Part shown: positions 22,116 to 37,100 of the stretch, piece by piece
Numbering within the stretch: position 1 is the first letter of the stretch
How the letters are laid out: each line of letters opens with the position of its first letter
NCBI RefSeq assembly: GCF_018691265.1
Contig: NW_024881282.1
Span: 23,642,899-23,706,898, forward strand
DNA: 64,000 nt
Origin: Tyto alba
Lineage: Eukaryota; Chordata; Aves; Strigiformes; Tytonidae
Reading direction: 5' to 3'
Position numbers and translations under genes: made by a program
Notes under the pieces: model-generated
What the model was told of the DNA's origin: nothing
Seen by the model: only the letters and a program-made list of their open reading frames with translations
The model's database searches: none

Positions 22116-25100
22116 ACTCAAATCCCATTTACTTTAATAGGAATGTTGCTGCTAAAACCCTGGGCGATGTTTAAAATATTTACCCCATAGGGAGCAGATA
22201 ATCTGGGAAGTAACAAGGTGCCATTTCCCACCGAATGTGTTCTTTGACTACAACCACATGTTAATGGTACAATTTAGGGCCATGCTAGAGCGAGGCCTCG
22301 ATTCACCACTTACCAGCACAGTTAAGTGGTGCTGCCATGTGAACTGGGAAGGTTCTGTTTGCTGTCATGCTGATATTTGTCAGATAGGAAAAAAAAAAAA
22401 AAAAAAAAAAGATACCAACGCTGGAACATCAGGCTTCCTTGTGTGGCTTGCTTTTCTTTTAATCCTCAGAATAAAACAGTTTTATTTTGGAGCCCAACTC
22501 CAGAGATTATTAGATTTCTGTGAGCACTGCAGTAATGCACCTCACAGGTGACCAACACAAATGGCATGGTGGTTCCAGAGATCACATTAAACATGGCAGC
22601 AGGATACTTCACATCAGAAATTCTGTCTTCCTTTCCAGAAGTGTCAAAATGCTGCCCAGACCTTCATTTTGTCAGGATTTTGCCCATTCTGGTGTGGACA
22701 GCAGCAGACTTTATTCTATCCTTTGCAACGTGAAGCAAAGACGGGAGCTGAGTTCTCCCACTGTGTTGCCTACCCCTTTGCCAGCTCTGAACGACGGCTT
22801 AAAACCTCCAAAGAAGCCATAAAGCCCAGCAGTCCCCCACGAAGCCCATCTCAGAAACTGTGGCTCCTCTCCTACCCAGACTAAAGCAGTACCTGACTGA
22901 CTCTCCTTGTCCGTGGACAAGGAAGCGCGTTTTGGGGTGTATTAATGAGTGTGTTGGGAGGGATTAACCACAGCCCCTCACCTTGAAATGGCTTCAGCTT
23001 GATTTCTTATGGAAATGAGGGTCTGTGATCACACGGGCATCTGTATACGGATGGCTCAGTCTGTGCTTTTCTGCCTATCTGCCCTTCCCCCAGTAACTTC
23101 TGAGCGCACTGACCAATTTCAGCAATCTGTAACAGAGGAGTAGCGGTCTTAAAGATAATTAAGTTGCTAAATGTTCATTAAAGTTGGCAGTGAACTACCA
23201 GAGAAAGAACTTATTGTCATTTAAAATAACAATATGGCTCAACACTTACTTGCCCCAGAGAATCCCCACCAGGAGGGAATTATGCAAACCCTTTTTTTTC
23301 CTCTGCACACGTGTGTTTTAGCAGAGCAGGATCCAGCCCTAAAAACTGCTGTTTCTTGCTAGATTGTTTCTAAGGTGGGGATCCCAGATCTCTTATTCCA
23401 CAGATAACTAACCACCAAGCGCTGATGAATTCCTTCAAACGTGGTGCAAGGCTTGGCAGACAGTGTGCCATAACATCCCGCCGAAGGAAGCAGTTCATTC
23501 CAAACTGTACCGGGATCACTAGTAGTGTTACCTAAACGGCCAGAAATGATCTAGGGGGATGACAAACGTTTGTTTCGATGCGGTGTACGTGTTGTCGTTC
23601 ACCCATTTCGTGCGCTAACCCCGTCCATTAGCACCTCTGTCTCTGGCGGCAGAGGAGCAGCTGCGTTACCCACTCGTCGCTTTGCAGGGAGGAATCATCT
23701 CACTTTGCAGCCCTGCCCCACAAATATGGGACAGCGGAGCCCCAAAGCACAGCCTGAGCAAGCGGTTGACCTTGCTTCTTCGGGAGCCCCAAACCCCTTG
23801 TGCCGTGACACAGAGAAGGGGTGGGAGTGACAAGCGTTCCCTGCTCATCCCCGAGCCCAGAGCTACCACTTAAAACAGATGTCTGTGTAAAAAAGGCCCC
23901 ACACCTGCCAAACCACCAGCCTCAAGCTTCCTTCCTCATTTCTTCAGGCCTCAGAATAACATGAGCGTTTGTGCAATGTGCAGTGCACCCTGTGGTTTTC
24001 TCTTCTCCCTGAAGGCATGCTATCTAATCTCCCCGGAGCAAAAAATCAGACAGCAAGCCTTACAAGACAGGAGGAAAGAGGTGAACAGTAAAGCAATGTG
24101 CACTTTGCTCAGCTGCCTTCACTTTTCAACACCAAAAAAAAAAAAAAAAAAGGAGGAAAACCATGGGTCAGTGTTGCAGACCTTGCCGGAGAGGCATTTC
24201 AATCTGATAAAAAGTATGAGTGCCTCATTTGCACATATTATGCAGCGCGGCACCCAGAGCACTAAACTAGAAAAAATCCGTTAACTGAAAAGTCATCTTG
24301 AATCGGAAACATTCAAGGGTTCAGTTTTAAACTACGGCGAGAATTTAGTGTTTTATTGCTGCTTTGCTTTTGGTTCCTGTTTTTTGCTAGCATTGAGAAA
24401 CGTGGTGCCTTAGGAAGCCGCGTGGTGTGTAACATGCAGTATCAGCCTGTATACAAAGGAAGGAAGATGATGTGGCAGAACATTGTTGAGGAAAGATCCT
24501 GTTTGTACAGGGAGCTGGAGAATAGTAAACCAGAACTGAGCAGCGATGCAGACAGAGCAGATATGAAAGGAAATCAACCCAAAATGCCCATGAATCCTGT
24601 TTGTGTTCAAGAGCCTGACAGAGCCACCGAAACAATTTAAAAATCTGGTTTGCCTTTTCTCAGATTTCCTATCCTGTAGTGGAGGGGAGGAGAGAGGAGA
24701 AGAGAGGGATGACACACTTGGTCGGATTCCCCTGCCAGTCTTTTCTCCTGTGGCAGTCCTGCAGCCGCTGGGCATGTGACTCCAGCAGCAGTTAGGTTTG
24801 CATCAGAACTGCTGGAGCTAGCCAAAAGTTTCTTAACGGTAATTGGTAATTCCTAGCTGTGTTTTATCCCAGGGACACCTGATTTCAGGATCAACTTCTG
24901 AAAAGGTCCTGTCTACCTTTGTGATTTTTTTTGAATTTCTAAAAAGCCGTCTCTCAGCTTATTTCTCATGAAACGATTAACTGATTTGATGAGCTTCAGT
25001 TCCCGATAAACATTTGCCTGTTCTGCAGATGCTGTATGTGTAACAGAGGGAAATTACTTCCCTGCGATATATACCCATTGCAGGTTGCATACTCTTTTGT

Positions 25101-28100
25101 TGGCCTTTTTAAAGCACAGCCACTTAAGGTCATTACACTCTCTAAATAAGTCTCTAATACAATTTTCGATAAACCAAACTTTCCAAAGTCATATCAAACA
25201 TCTTGATATCAGAGTATCTTGTCTCTGCAACAGGAGGATTAGCCTGTGAGTAATCTGGGTGGTGATGCAGCAAGTGTCTGTTTTTTTCTGAACTGATTCA
25301 AGCGGTTTATAGTCAAATGTGGAGACCAATACGTGCACAGCAGCAAAACTCCATAGCTAAATACGAGCATTTGTAGTTCCTTTTTGCTTGTATATAACCT
25401 TCCTGCGTTGGTGTGAGCAACTTTGATCTTTGATACAGTGACCAGCTTCCTGCAGTAGGCGGAAGAGAACATTCTTAACTGTGTCTGCAAGCAAAGTTGC
25501 TGACTCTAAAATTCAGGCAAGCAATGCCACGGCGCATGTTATGAATGACCCTTTTCTCCTGGCCTGCTGGCTGTAAACAAGCCTGATGCAAATTTAGGCC
25601 AGGAAAGCACCATGCCAAGGTGCTTATTGATTTCTTAGTGTGGTTTGGGTGGACCCCGTTGAAGCCTTCTATAAAAAGGCGGTGCACGAAAATGCCTCCC
25701 CCATGAAATTAGCGATAATTTTAATTGTAACAAGCCAGAGACCTTCCAATGCACATCAGAGCCTTCCTGGACACGAGGAAAGAATAACATGATTCTTATC
25801 CCAAGGCACCCAAAGTGCAGTCAGCCAGTTCTGAGTGCGGAGTGAATCACAGGCCTGGGAGAGAAGGAACTGGTCAGGGATGTTGTTTTAAGCGTTGGTA
25901 CAAGCCTGTTTCCTCAGGTGATTTCCACAGGGAACTTGCCTGTTTTGAGCTTTTCTATGGCTGATGAGTGACGTCACTGGACAATTTTGGTCATTCTCAT
26001 GGCAGGTGCAATACAGGGGGGGCAAGGGGAAAGCAAAGGGAGGTTAAAATCCCTCCCTTGTTTTGGATACCTCACCTTGTGCTCCTCTGTGATGTGGCTG
26101 GCACCACTCACTCTCTGTGCTGATGGGCTGGGCTGAGAGGAGCTACTGGAGACAACTAAAGCTCTTGTGCCTAGCTGCAGCGAGGTGGGACAGTGCCAGG
26201 GGTTCCCCCAGCTCTCTGCCGGGTACCGTTGGGCACCGTATGGCTGGGAGGTCCCCAGACACAGGTGCCATATGGCTAGGAGGTCTCAGGACGATGAGGC
26301 TCGTGGGCAGGTATGGGCCCAGGCAGCAAGTCCTGCCTTCCCACGTGTCCCACATATGAAGCGGGAGTAGAGCTGTTTATATCAGGGATGTATTTGGTCT
26401 ACATCCACATGCTCTTTCTTAGAGGTCTCGCCCTGTGCTGGGGACACACGGGGATGTATGCCGCCCCGGCACGCACGCAGTCCCTTTCACCGTTATCAGT
26501 AAATGACCCAACTCTCTGCGAGGCAGGAGCGGTGCTGCAAATTTTAAATCAAAAAATGCCCCAGCATGCTTCCCAGCCCCGAAGTCTGAGTTTGCTGGCT
26601 GGCATCCCAGGAGGGATGGGAGCTGTGGACATGGACGTCAGGTAGCCATCAACACCAAGGTTTGTATCTGCAGGATCTGGGTACAGGCACCTGACAGACC
26701 ATGAGGGAGAGCTTGCCTAGGTCTACCTCTGCTGCTTCAGTGTTGACTAGGCACATTAAAAGCTTCACTGTGGGAAGAAATGCCCTCTCTTCTCACCGTT
26801 TTTTAAAATTTGTGGGGTCTGTATGATGCATGTCTGAGAAGGAAATGGGAAGGAGATGCAAATGGAAATTCCAAGCTGTCAGCAACAGAGCAAACCCCAA
26901 AAAACTTCCCATAGCATAAGTGGAAAACCCCAGGCGGTGCACTTCAGCTCCAAGGAACAGGAGACACTGAACTTTACATGGAGTCTTCTGAAATCAGAAA
27001 GTTCTGGAAATACTGTGAAAGAAGTGACTTTGTCCTGGCTGTATCTGCCCCAGGAGAGAGGAGAGGCTTAGGCAAGGTTCGAGCATCCCCGGGCACAGCC
27101 CTGCCCCTTGCCTCTGTGCCCAACCTGAGATGCTGTTCCCCGCAGCTGAACACCCTTTTTTGCTTGGGGGGTGGCTGTGGGAGGGCTCTGCTGTGCCCCT
27201 TGCTGACAGGCAAGGGAACACGCCCTGGTGTGTTTTGCTCACAGCATAAATCACAGTGTCAAATTTGGTTTTAGCTTCACTAGAGATGTATCAGAGAGAG
27301 TTTTGGCCCGTAACGGCATTATTCATGTCCAGCTGCCTTGAAAACACATGTGAATAGAGCAGGGGAAAAAATCTATGATACGAGAGCTTAATATCTGTAT
27401 TGTCTAATTTTTCAGTACACCATCACCCCAGTCAAGAACTGGTCGCCATGAGCAGATAGTGCATGGAGGAGTATGGTTACAGAATCGAAACTCATCTCCA
27501 GTTAGTTTCTTATCCAAGGACTGCTGTGTTATCTCATCCCAAGAGAGAGCCGCTCCCACCAGCAATATAATTTAACAAAGCTACAAACCAAATGAGTTGC
27601 CAGCCTACAAAACCCTCATACCTATGTGATTTTCATTCTCTGCGAGGTGTGGTTTTCGGGTGGGCGCTTTCGGACTCTCGGATCCCTTTGCTAGGCTGAA
27701 GGAGCTTATGCAATACATCTGTATCTGTAAATGGATATCAACCCACCTGAGATTCTCCTGAATAAAAAGTTTAGCACTGAAAGCGTGCAAGCTTTGCAGA
27801 CTTGCAGTGTCCCACACAGGTGATCGTGGTGCTGGACTGCATTAATACGGGTAAAGGCTTCCTTCTACGCGTGTGCGAAGAGAAGTGAAAATGTGATTGT
27901 CCCATACCCTTGTAGGTTTGTAAAAACAATTTTCTAGAGCCGCTAACTGCACCACTAGACTTGGTGGAAAGGATGGAGGGAGGATAATTTCCCTTGGAAA
28001 GTTTGGATGGCTGGATAGGTCTTCTCTTGTATATGCTGAAAGGGAGCAAGGGACACTGATCATCAGAGCGCTTCGCAGTCAGAAAAAAGAGTGATCATTT

Positions 28101-31100
28101 CAGTGCATGGAAATGGATGGAAAGAGACGACAAGTCCAGAATATGTGAAGGTAGGAGCTTCATATAGCCTTGCTGCTGGGCTTGTTTTCTGTGCTAGTGG
28201 CCACGGGAATTGGTAAAACTGGACTGGGACAGTGAAGGCTGTAATCCCAACTCATCACGTATAGCCTGCGTGTGCCCAGGCAGACACGTCTATCCCAGCC
28301 CTCTCAGATCCAGCGAGCTGCTGCGTTTCACAATCATGGGAAGGGCTTTCCAGCTGCACAATCCAAATGTTTTGAAGTGAAACATGGTGCATTATATTAA
28401 CTTGGTTCAGACAATCAGCTTTAAACATCTGAATCTCATTTCTTGATGCTAATTCCTCTTGCTCAATCTTTATTTCAGCTGCGTGGAATTCTCAGACCTT
28501 TCTGACCCTGACTTACCGTTTCCCGATGTTTTATTGCTAAGTCATTGAGGTTTCAGGGAGGCTGATGTTTCTAAAATGTGCACACCTTTGATTGTACGCA
28601 TGGCTGGCATGTCAGACCGAACTTTTTCATACACTCTGTATATATCACTGTCTCCACTGCTGTGTCCTCTGCAGTTTCACCATTCAGCGTGCTTATCTGC
28701 ATGCCCCATTAGTGCAGTCCTCCTTAAAATGTGGTCATTATTTAAGGCTTTTCAAAAGCTCAGCTTCTGCACAGTACAAAACTCGATCTGAGCCTACGTC
28801 CGCTCTTGTCACTCATGTACAGGTTCCATCTGTTCCCCTTTTCCTCTCCCGTTGCTGCTTGCCACATCCAGACCGCATGCTGCTTATACATTGTACAATA
28901 GACATTTCTGCACACACACTTTTGAAAATGTGGCTCTTAGTGCTTTATTGTTCACATGTGTCTTGTTGCTTAAGGCAAGTTTTATCAGTAATGATTTTGT
29001 TGTTTACTGAGACATAGAATAAAATAGGGTACTATTAAAATGTGACTGGAGGACAGGAGAAGGGCCTTTGATACACCAATTACACAATTTCTGCCAGCTT
29101 TCTGATCATTCCCCCCTGCCACCACTTCCCCAAATTCTGTAGTTGCCCAAGGATAAAGCCACTGCATGAGGCTGCTCCATGTTGGTGAGGATTCACCAGA
29201 ACCTCCTACGTTCCTGTGTGTGGTGAGGACAGGGGATGGGACCTCCTAGCACTCCCTTCCAGCAAGGCAGCCCTAGCTTCTGCTTTACATCTCCTTTACA
29301 GATCCCCAGTGGCACCTCTCCAAAATCACTATATTACTCCATTTGGGGGGAATTGAAAAAAAAAAAATATATATATATATATGTATATCACTACAGAAAG
29401 TCATTCTGGAAGTGAAATCAGTTCTAGGAAGGTCTGTGAAGACACTTTTCTTGCAGGAGCTGAGCTGACCTCTAGCAGCTGCCCCAGTGCATTGACTGGA
29501 GCAGAGCCAGAGGTGTGCAGCGACACGGGCATTAACGCAGGCAGATCCCCTGGGAGTTGGCTCAGGTCTTTCCCATCACAGCTTTCCTCGTACCTGTGGT
29601 GAGACTGGAGTATCTGCAAACAGATCACACTGAGCACAGCTCCCAGTAATGTTCCTGGGTGTCTGCAGTGGGGATGGCACAGAGCCCATTAGACTGAATT
29701 ATTGCCACACAGGGATTTCCTCCACCAGGAAAATCACCGGCTGCCCAAACCCTCTGGTTTCCCACCTGGAGAAGCCCAAGACCTGCCTATGGTGATGATA
29801 ATTTCTGCCACGGGGGAAAGCAAAGGCTACAGGAACCCACAAAAGGTAGGAATAGACCCGGTCTTGTTCTGATTAAAGCCTTCCCTACCAAAGATGGTGT
29901 CTGCTTCTGACACAGAGACGGTCTGCTCCTCCCTTCCCGAGAGGCAGGCAGCCACACAGCTCAGCTTGCTTCCCCCATGTACAACCAGACGCTGTGTGCC
30001 TGGCACTTGGTCCCCTGGGCAAGGCAGAGGGCACACCCTGAAGTGCTGGAAAGCTGATGGCAAGAGCCTGATTTGGGAGGGCTGATGGAAAGAAGACATG
30101 AGCACAGGAACATAAAGACCCTTCCACTTGTGTCCATGGACTGCAGCCATGGGTCATAGGGTGTCTCATGGCTCCTGTTCCACCCAGTGGTTCCCATCCC
30201 ACCCAGTCCCCTCTGCAGGTCAGCAAAAGTGGCAAGGAGACCCAAGGTCTCTTTCCCCTGAGAAGAGGTGGGCAGGTAGAGCCAATTTCCATTTGCACCG
30301 AAATACTCGCCATTTTCAGATACAATACGCTCAATATTTCATGTAGTGCCCTGTACCGACGTTTGAGGCCACTGATTGGCCAGAGAGGAGGCACAAAGGA
30401 TATGAAAGAAGAGAATGGAGCAGAGCTCTTGGCAAGCTGTTGTAGACTAGAAAGGAGGCAGGTAGGAACAGAGATGAAGCAAGTACTTAAAAGAGTTATT
30501 CGGGAGAAACAAGGGCTTTAAGTGACATTTTAGTATGGGAAAGAAATCAGTATCCGTGGTTTCCTTCGGTGTTCAGAGTGCTAAAAGCAGAAGTGGTTGC
30601 TGGAGTCTGAATAGGATTCTGAGGCTGAGCTCTCAGCTTCCTCCCAAATTGGATGAGAAACTATTCACTTGATTTACAGGCTCACTGGCAGAAGAGGACT
30701 TCTTTTATAGAATTTGGGTTTTTTTTTTAAACAAATTGCTTTGTGAGCAGTGGAACTAATGGCTCTCGGTTTCCTGTGGGTCTGTGACCCTTGCTTCATA
30801 GTTGCCTCCCTTCTCCCCTCTCTTCCTAAAATAAAATAGCTGCAACAAGCCCAATTCTTCCCTCCCTATATGCTCTAAGACTCCTCATTGGGCAGCAGTC
30901 AGGTACGTGTATATTGGCTGACCAGCTAATGCATACACAGTCAGCCAGCATGCACACACTCACTAGTCAGTTGGCTGCTGGCTGTATTTCTCTAATTAAG
31001 GTCTATCCCTCACCCAGCCATCAATTTGCACAAAATTTAGAAAAGAAATCAATAGCTCTTGAAACGTCTACCTTTCTGTCCTATGTGAAATCAGGTAAAA

Positions 31101-34100
31101 ATTATTGATGGAGCCAGACAGATTGAATTTGAGCTGAAAAGGTTCTGTTGTATTGGCTTTGGATGTACATGTAGGACATCAGTCCAGGTTCTGGAATTAA
31201 TTTTTCTCTCTCTCTCTTTTTCAGCTATTATTAACCTGGATGTGTTCTGCGATTTGTTTCCCACACAGCATTGAAACTGGCACAGCTGAGGGGTGAGTGA
31301 GTGGTGGGAGAGGGGAAGGGGAAATCAGGGAGATGCTCATGTTGGCGCTGCTGCAAGAAATTCTCAGCCTCTTTGATCTGTATAACGTGGAGTCCCATGG
31401 AAAAGTTGTGAACATAAATATATTCACAGCCTTAAAGTGCTCAGATATAGGGCAGAAAGAGCTAGAGAAATCAAGATGTCTTGTAAAAATAAAAAACGCC
31501 AGAAACCGTGGCCAGTTTTGAAATGTAACATTTTCTGTCATAGTTCAACATCTCAATATTACCCACGTTCCTCTGTGTACATCTCAAGACATCCCTCTGT
31601 GTAGGGTGGCCTAAGAAAAATCCTTTTTGTGGCAGCCCAGTCACTGTATAGAGTGCACGTTGACTCACAGGATCAATTCTAGAAACTCTTTATCCAAGTT
31701 ACTATCCATACAAACCTAAGGCTTGGAAGAACAGAGGTTTTATCTGGAAACTATGGAGGAAAAAGCTTCTTGAGCATTAATTTACAAAATGAGACCTCTG
31801 ATCGTGAAGCATTTCTTTTCTTCGGTTAAGTATAGATGATTATAATGTGTGAGAGCTGCCATTTCCCCCTGTGTTCTGTTTAACACTGTTTGTTAGACAT
31901 GAAAGGAAAAGAGGATTAAAAGGGAGAGATGGTATCGTAAACAGCCCTTCAGGGTAGGTGGGAAAACAACAGTAACTCTCTCAAACAGAACACAGGGATG
32001 CCCTCAGGAAAAGGTTTTGAAAGTGTCCTGCATTTGAAAGTTAATGAGTAAATAGATCTCAAACATTTCTTTAAAGACTGACAGTGCCAGCTTTAACATC
32101 TCAAGCATGCACCACAACTCAGAAGAGACAAAGGGAATTTTTAATGGGCAATAAATGGACTAATATTTTTGGATGCAAAGCTACAAGCGGGTTAGTTCTG
32201 ATGGGATGTGGGTTTGTTTTGTACTTCCTGACACAGCAGCTTTACTGCATTGGGTTTGCTTGCCTTTTGTTGAGGCACCACTTTTTCCTTTAAAAAGGGA
32301 AAAAAAGGTGGTCTTAGTAAATAATCCTCCTCTGAGCTACAGTAACTCCATTGGGTAGAGAGTTTGCTGGTTTTGGAGGTTGTGTAGGCATGTGCCAGAC
32401 CATCTCACCGCTACCCTGTGATGCCTTACTTCACACCTACCTCAGGCTTCTTGGTCATCTCTGCCCCCGCAGTGTCGCGAGATCACCTTGCACGGGCACC
32501 CCCACGCCCCACGCTGGTGAGAGGCTGTTGGCCAGGCAGCAAAACCCCTTTCCACCAGCAGATAACGGCACCGGTGCCATTAGCCCTGCCGCGGGCATGC
32601 CCCACTCGTGTCTGGTGGATCCCAGCCGAAGTCCCAAGCTTCCCAACCCTCTTTGGAGCAGTCCCATACTGTTGCACTTCAAATGAACAAACTCTTGATT
32701 ACCGTCTTCCTGGACGTCAGGCGTGCTGGGGGAAAGCTGGTCTTACCGAGAGCTTTTGTACAGCTCTTGTCGTGGCCTCCTGACTCTCAGGGTCCTCTGC
32801 ACATGGCTGTCACGAGCTTTCACTGGCTTCAGCCGGGTCCACGAGCATAATGGTGCCTTTGCAGCCACAGGAGCAACCCCAGCAGGAACGCCCAAAAGCA
32901 GGTCTCCCTTTCCTTCACCCAGAGCTGGCTCCAGGCACAGATGAAGTCACCTCCTGAGATGGCAGACTTCCTATTTTGCTTATGCCCGGAGAGATAAAAA
33001 TGGATGTTTCTGATGTAAACACCTCATATGTGCCTACTGCCCTCGGCTGAAGGAAAGGAGCCCGGCACCTTGCCTATTCTCAGCAGCCCATGGAGGGCAG
33101 AAAGAGCCACTATGTGGGGAGGAGGAAAGAGAAAAGGAGTGAACTTGCTGGAGAAGAGGGATGGGAAGGACGTGCAGGTTGGAATGGAAATCTTGTATTA
33201 AGGAAATTGGCATCAAGCAAGGGTTGGGAGAGGCAGGGAAGGAGAGAAGCATACAGAGAATCCCTATTTCCAGCCAAATGCCAAGGCTATCGAAATCCCT
33301 GTATGTCTGGATTTGCCTTTACCTGCCTAGAATCATTAAAAACCCCACTGATGTCCTCCTGACCTTCTACTCACCCAGGGTCCCCAAGACCATATCACCT
33401 ATTCCCAGGTTACTCTCGATTACCCTCACACCTCAGAAATACATTGGCCGCTTCACAAAACTTCTTCCTACCCCCCATTTTTCCCCAAAATTCCTCTGCC
33501 ATTACCACAACATTGAGACAGGCCTGCCTACACCAGTGTAAGTTGCCAGCCTAAAAAAAGAAGAGGGAACCAGCTCCCTAAGCTTTAGACACCCAGACAC
33601 GAGGGAGCATGTGCCAGGCCTTGACAGGACACACTAATGACACCTCCACCCTTTTATCACAGCTCCTTTCTGGCTCACCTTATTCCTAAGGGTCAGCCAC
33701 TGCCTTTCAGTGCTTTCCCAGATGATAAAAAAACCACTTAGTTTAACTTTTCTGCTCAGTCATTATGTCCTACCTCTTCCAGAGCAACTAAAATCCCAGT
33801 CTGCTCACACCTTCATGCCAGAACCAGGCTCTCAGAGCTATGGGCTGTACTCCTCCTTGGACGCCTCCCATCCTTCTCCCTGCACTCAGCCTCACCATGC
33901 AATGTTCCAACTTAGTGCAGCATCTGCCCTCTCTGCAGGAGAGGTGCCTGCACTCCTGCACCAATCTCTTGACTCCCCAGCCCTGCAAACTTGAATACTT
34001 CAACCCTTGGAGGGCAGGCTTGGCTCTTCTGTGTCCTCTTCCTGCCTTCTCAGGACATTTCTCAGTGCATTCCCAGTCTCCTCCTTCTCATTAGCTTCTG

Positions 34101-37100
34101 GGTTAGTCTTCCTTGAGCTTATCCCTATCTAAGTGACAGGCTGCCAGGCAGGCACATAACCTTCCACCAGGGAATGCAGCTTTGAGCTGATAAGGGCACG
34201 ACTTTAAACCGGTTCTCCGGCCCCATCAGTGATGACACCACGCGGGGTCAGCTCTGCTGTACCTTCTCTTTACCCTGTGGAAGTTACCACCAGCGAAAAT
34301 GCTAGCTTTATACTATTCAAAAGGAAGAACTGTGTTTAGTCCACCTTTCATATACAGATACATACCTACCTAGGTACACATACAGACATTCATATATTGG
34401 CTCCACTGAATCCTGTCCAATTTCTGGCATCCTTCTGAGCAACTGGACCATGAAAGGGCAAGGAAGAAGGCACTGAGATGCTCTATGTGTCTATGAGTGA
34501 GAGAGACTACCTGCACCAGTGGCCGTGTTCTTCGGTGCAGTCCCAGCCCCGGGCACCCAGAGGACACAGCCAACTGGCACAAGGCTCTAGCCAAGCTTGT
34601 GACCCTCTTTGGAAAAACTCAAGAGTTCAGCTTTCTTCTGGGTGATAAAGTTGGTATTGTGAAGAAACAAGAAATACGAGTCCTGCTCAAGAGCTGTGCT
34701 GTGCCCCAGGCTAGAATACCATCCCAGGTTTCTCCCTCCAAATAGAAGTGAAACAATGAGGTATTCTCAGCACAGCCCTGGGTGGAAGGCCCTGCTCGCT
34801 GGGGGTGCGCGCAGCGTGTGGCCCCCACGGGTGATGATGTGACCTGGGACTGGGGACAGGTGGGGCAAGGGAACATAAACCCATCCAGGCAAAGGGTTTC
34901 CTCATGGTGCAGAACCGAAGAGGAGCTTCAGCACCGTGCCTTCCCTAGGCAATGTTAGGTTGTCTGGATGCCTCTCGCTGGATTTGACTCACCAAGAACA
35001 GCATCGCACCCAGCACAAGGTGAAGCACAGGGCAGAGGAACTGCGTGGGCAGGTGTATGCAGACAAGCAGATGGAAAAGGTAGGTGCTCCAATACTGTTA
35101 TGGCAGGCATAAGAAGAAAGAGGGAGAGGTTGAAGAAGGCTAGAAAAAAAAAAAAAAAAAAACAACTCAGAATTCTTCTTACCGTGCATGAGATCAAATA
35201 TAGAGCAAGGGTAGGTCTGCAACTTTTCAATGGGAGGAGGAAGCCCCTCAAGCTAAAAACTGTGCTCCCATTTCCCATCCCCATCCACTGCCCAAAGACT
35301 CATGGCAAGCAGCAGTATCAGGTGTGGAACTCCATCCTTAGTGGATTTCAACCGAGCAATCCCCCAATTCAAGCAAACACCAAATCCTATCACAGCTCAG
35401 GGGGTGGCCAGTCTCCCAGCTTGTTTCCTGCTCCTTCCGTGCTATACCTCATACTAAACGTGGATTTATTCTTCAGACACTTGGACTAAACAAAACAGTC
35501 CCGTTACCACCCCTGGAAAACCACACTCCAATATCCCTTCCCTTCAGTCCCCTCGCTGCAGCGCGGTGCGAGGCATAAGTCATCTGTCCAAGTGCAGGTG
35601 TCAAACTCAGATAAAAATCTCCCAAGACTCCAGTAAGTGTACTGACTGGATCTCCGCTAACTGTAACGGGCAAGCTGCGCTCCAGGACTCACTGACACCT
35701 CCCCAAAACCCTGTGGATACACAGTCAGAGACCAAAAGCCAGACCTCTAACGTGCTACAGAAAAATAGCAGGCGTTGCGAGCTTCTCACGTCCTGCCATA
35801 GCAGGGACTGCTTGGCAGGTATTTTAGAGTGAACACATCTAGACCTCTAACTCTATTCCTGTCCAAAACTGGTGTGTATTTTTCCTTGGACAGTGCCCAA
35901 TCTGCAGAGTTAGTGTTTTCCACACAAAAATGCCTGGTTGGTAAACTTCCAAGAAGTTCTATTTTTGATTCAATGAAGAATGGCAGCTTTCCATGGAACT
36001 TACTTTTCTTTACTTCTTTCCCTCTTTCTCCCCCCCACCCCTCAAAACAAAACAAAAAAATTGCTAGAAAGTCCATAAATTTTCATTTGGAAGTGCTCCT
36101 TGGGGGCCCCATGGTTGTCAGAGTTCAATTGTTCCGTTCTGCAGGAAGTTGGATGGTTTCTTTAGTAGTCCTTTTTTACCTTGAAAAAATACGGGGTGGG
36201 GTGTGGGGTGTAGGGGTGTGTCCCCATCTTTACCTTTTCCTTGAATTGTTTTTCCCTCCTCTTGAAGAAAGTGCAGTGGAGGCTCTGCCGTAGACCTCTG
36301 AAAACTCCCACTGTTTAATACTATGCTGCTGTTCCTGAGGCCACACGGTCGCTCATGACCATGAAGGACGAGGAGCAGAGTCACAGCTCTGGAGAAGCCA
36401 CTGGATCCACCATTCCATCATCAGAATAAATATCTGCTGACGTGCGATTGCCTCAGAGTAGGAGATACATACAGATCTTGCGGGAAGCCTCTTCTTTTCC
36501 TGCATCCAGGCTCACCTACTTCTGCGTATGAGATGTCCCACAGCCTGCAGACCGTGTCCTGAATAGCTGAAATTTGCAGGAGCATGCCATCTCCTTACAG
36601 GTTCCCATGTCCTGATACATTTCTCTACGTTTTTTGTCCCATTCTGTGTCTCCAGAGTCCTCAGTGAGCAAGATCTGAGCTCCTTCCAAGTCGTAATGAT
36701 CCTCACTTGTTCACTCTCTCACAAACAGAATCACTCTGGCCAACAGCCAGGACTGCAATAAGGGCCAGGCACATACACGGGCAGCTTAAAAGCATCTCAG
36801 CTTTGGGAGATCCTGCTGGGCTGTAAAACCTGCCCACAAAACCAAATCGTATCAAGCAAGGCCTGTCTGATAATTCTTTGGCACAATCCCCAAACTCGCT
36901 GAACTGCTTTTCCATACAAAGTATTTCCAGGTGGGTTATTAGATCCTGTATCCCTTCCATCGCGTATCCTCTTGTGGTTGAAAAAGGCATTCCTTAGAAC
37001 AAGCTATTTTTAAAAGGAAAACAAATATTCTCCTTTACATTTCTGGTTCCTCTAAGCCAGAAGGATACTTTGCAAGACACAGACTGTTCCTGCCAAGCAG

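Noticed and set aside
34968..35489. 173-codon open frame on the plus strand
   Set aside because: It reads through the A19 homopolymer as polylysine; no domain is recognised.
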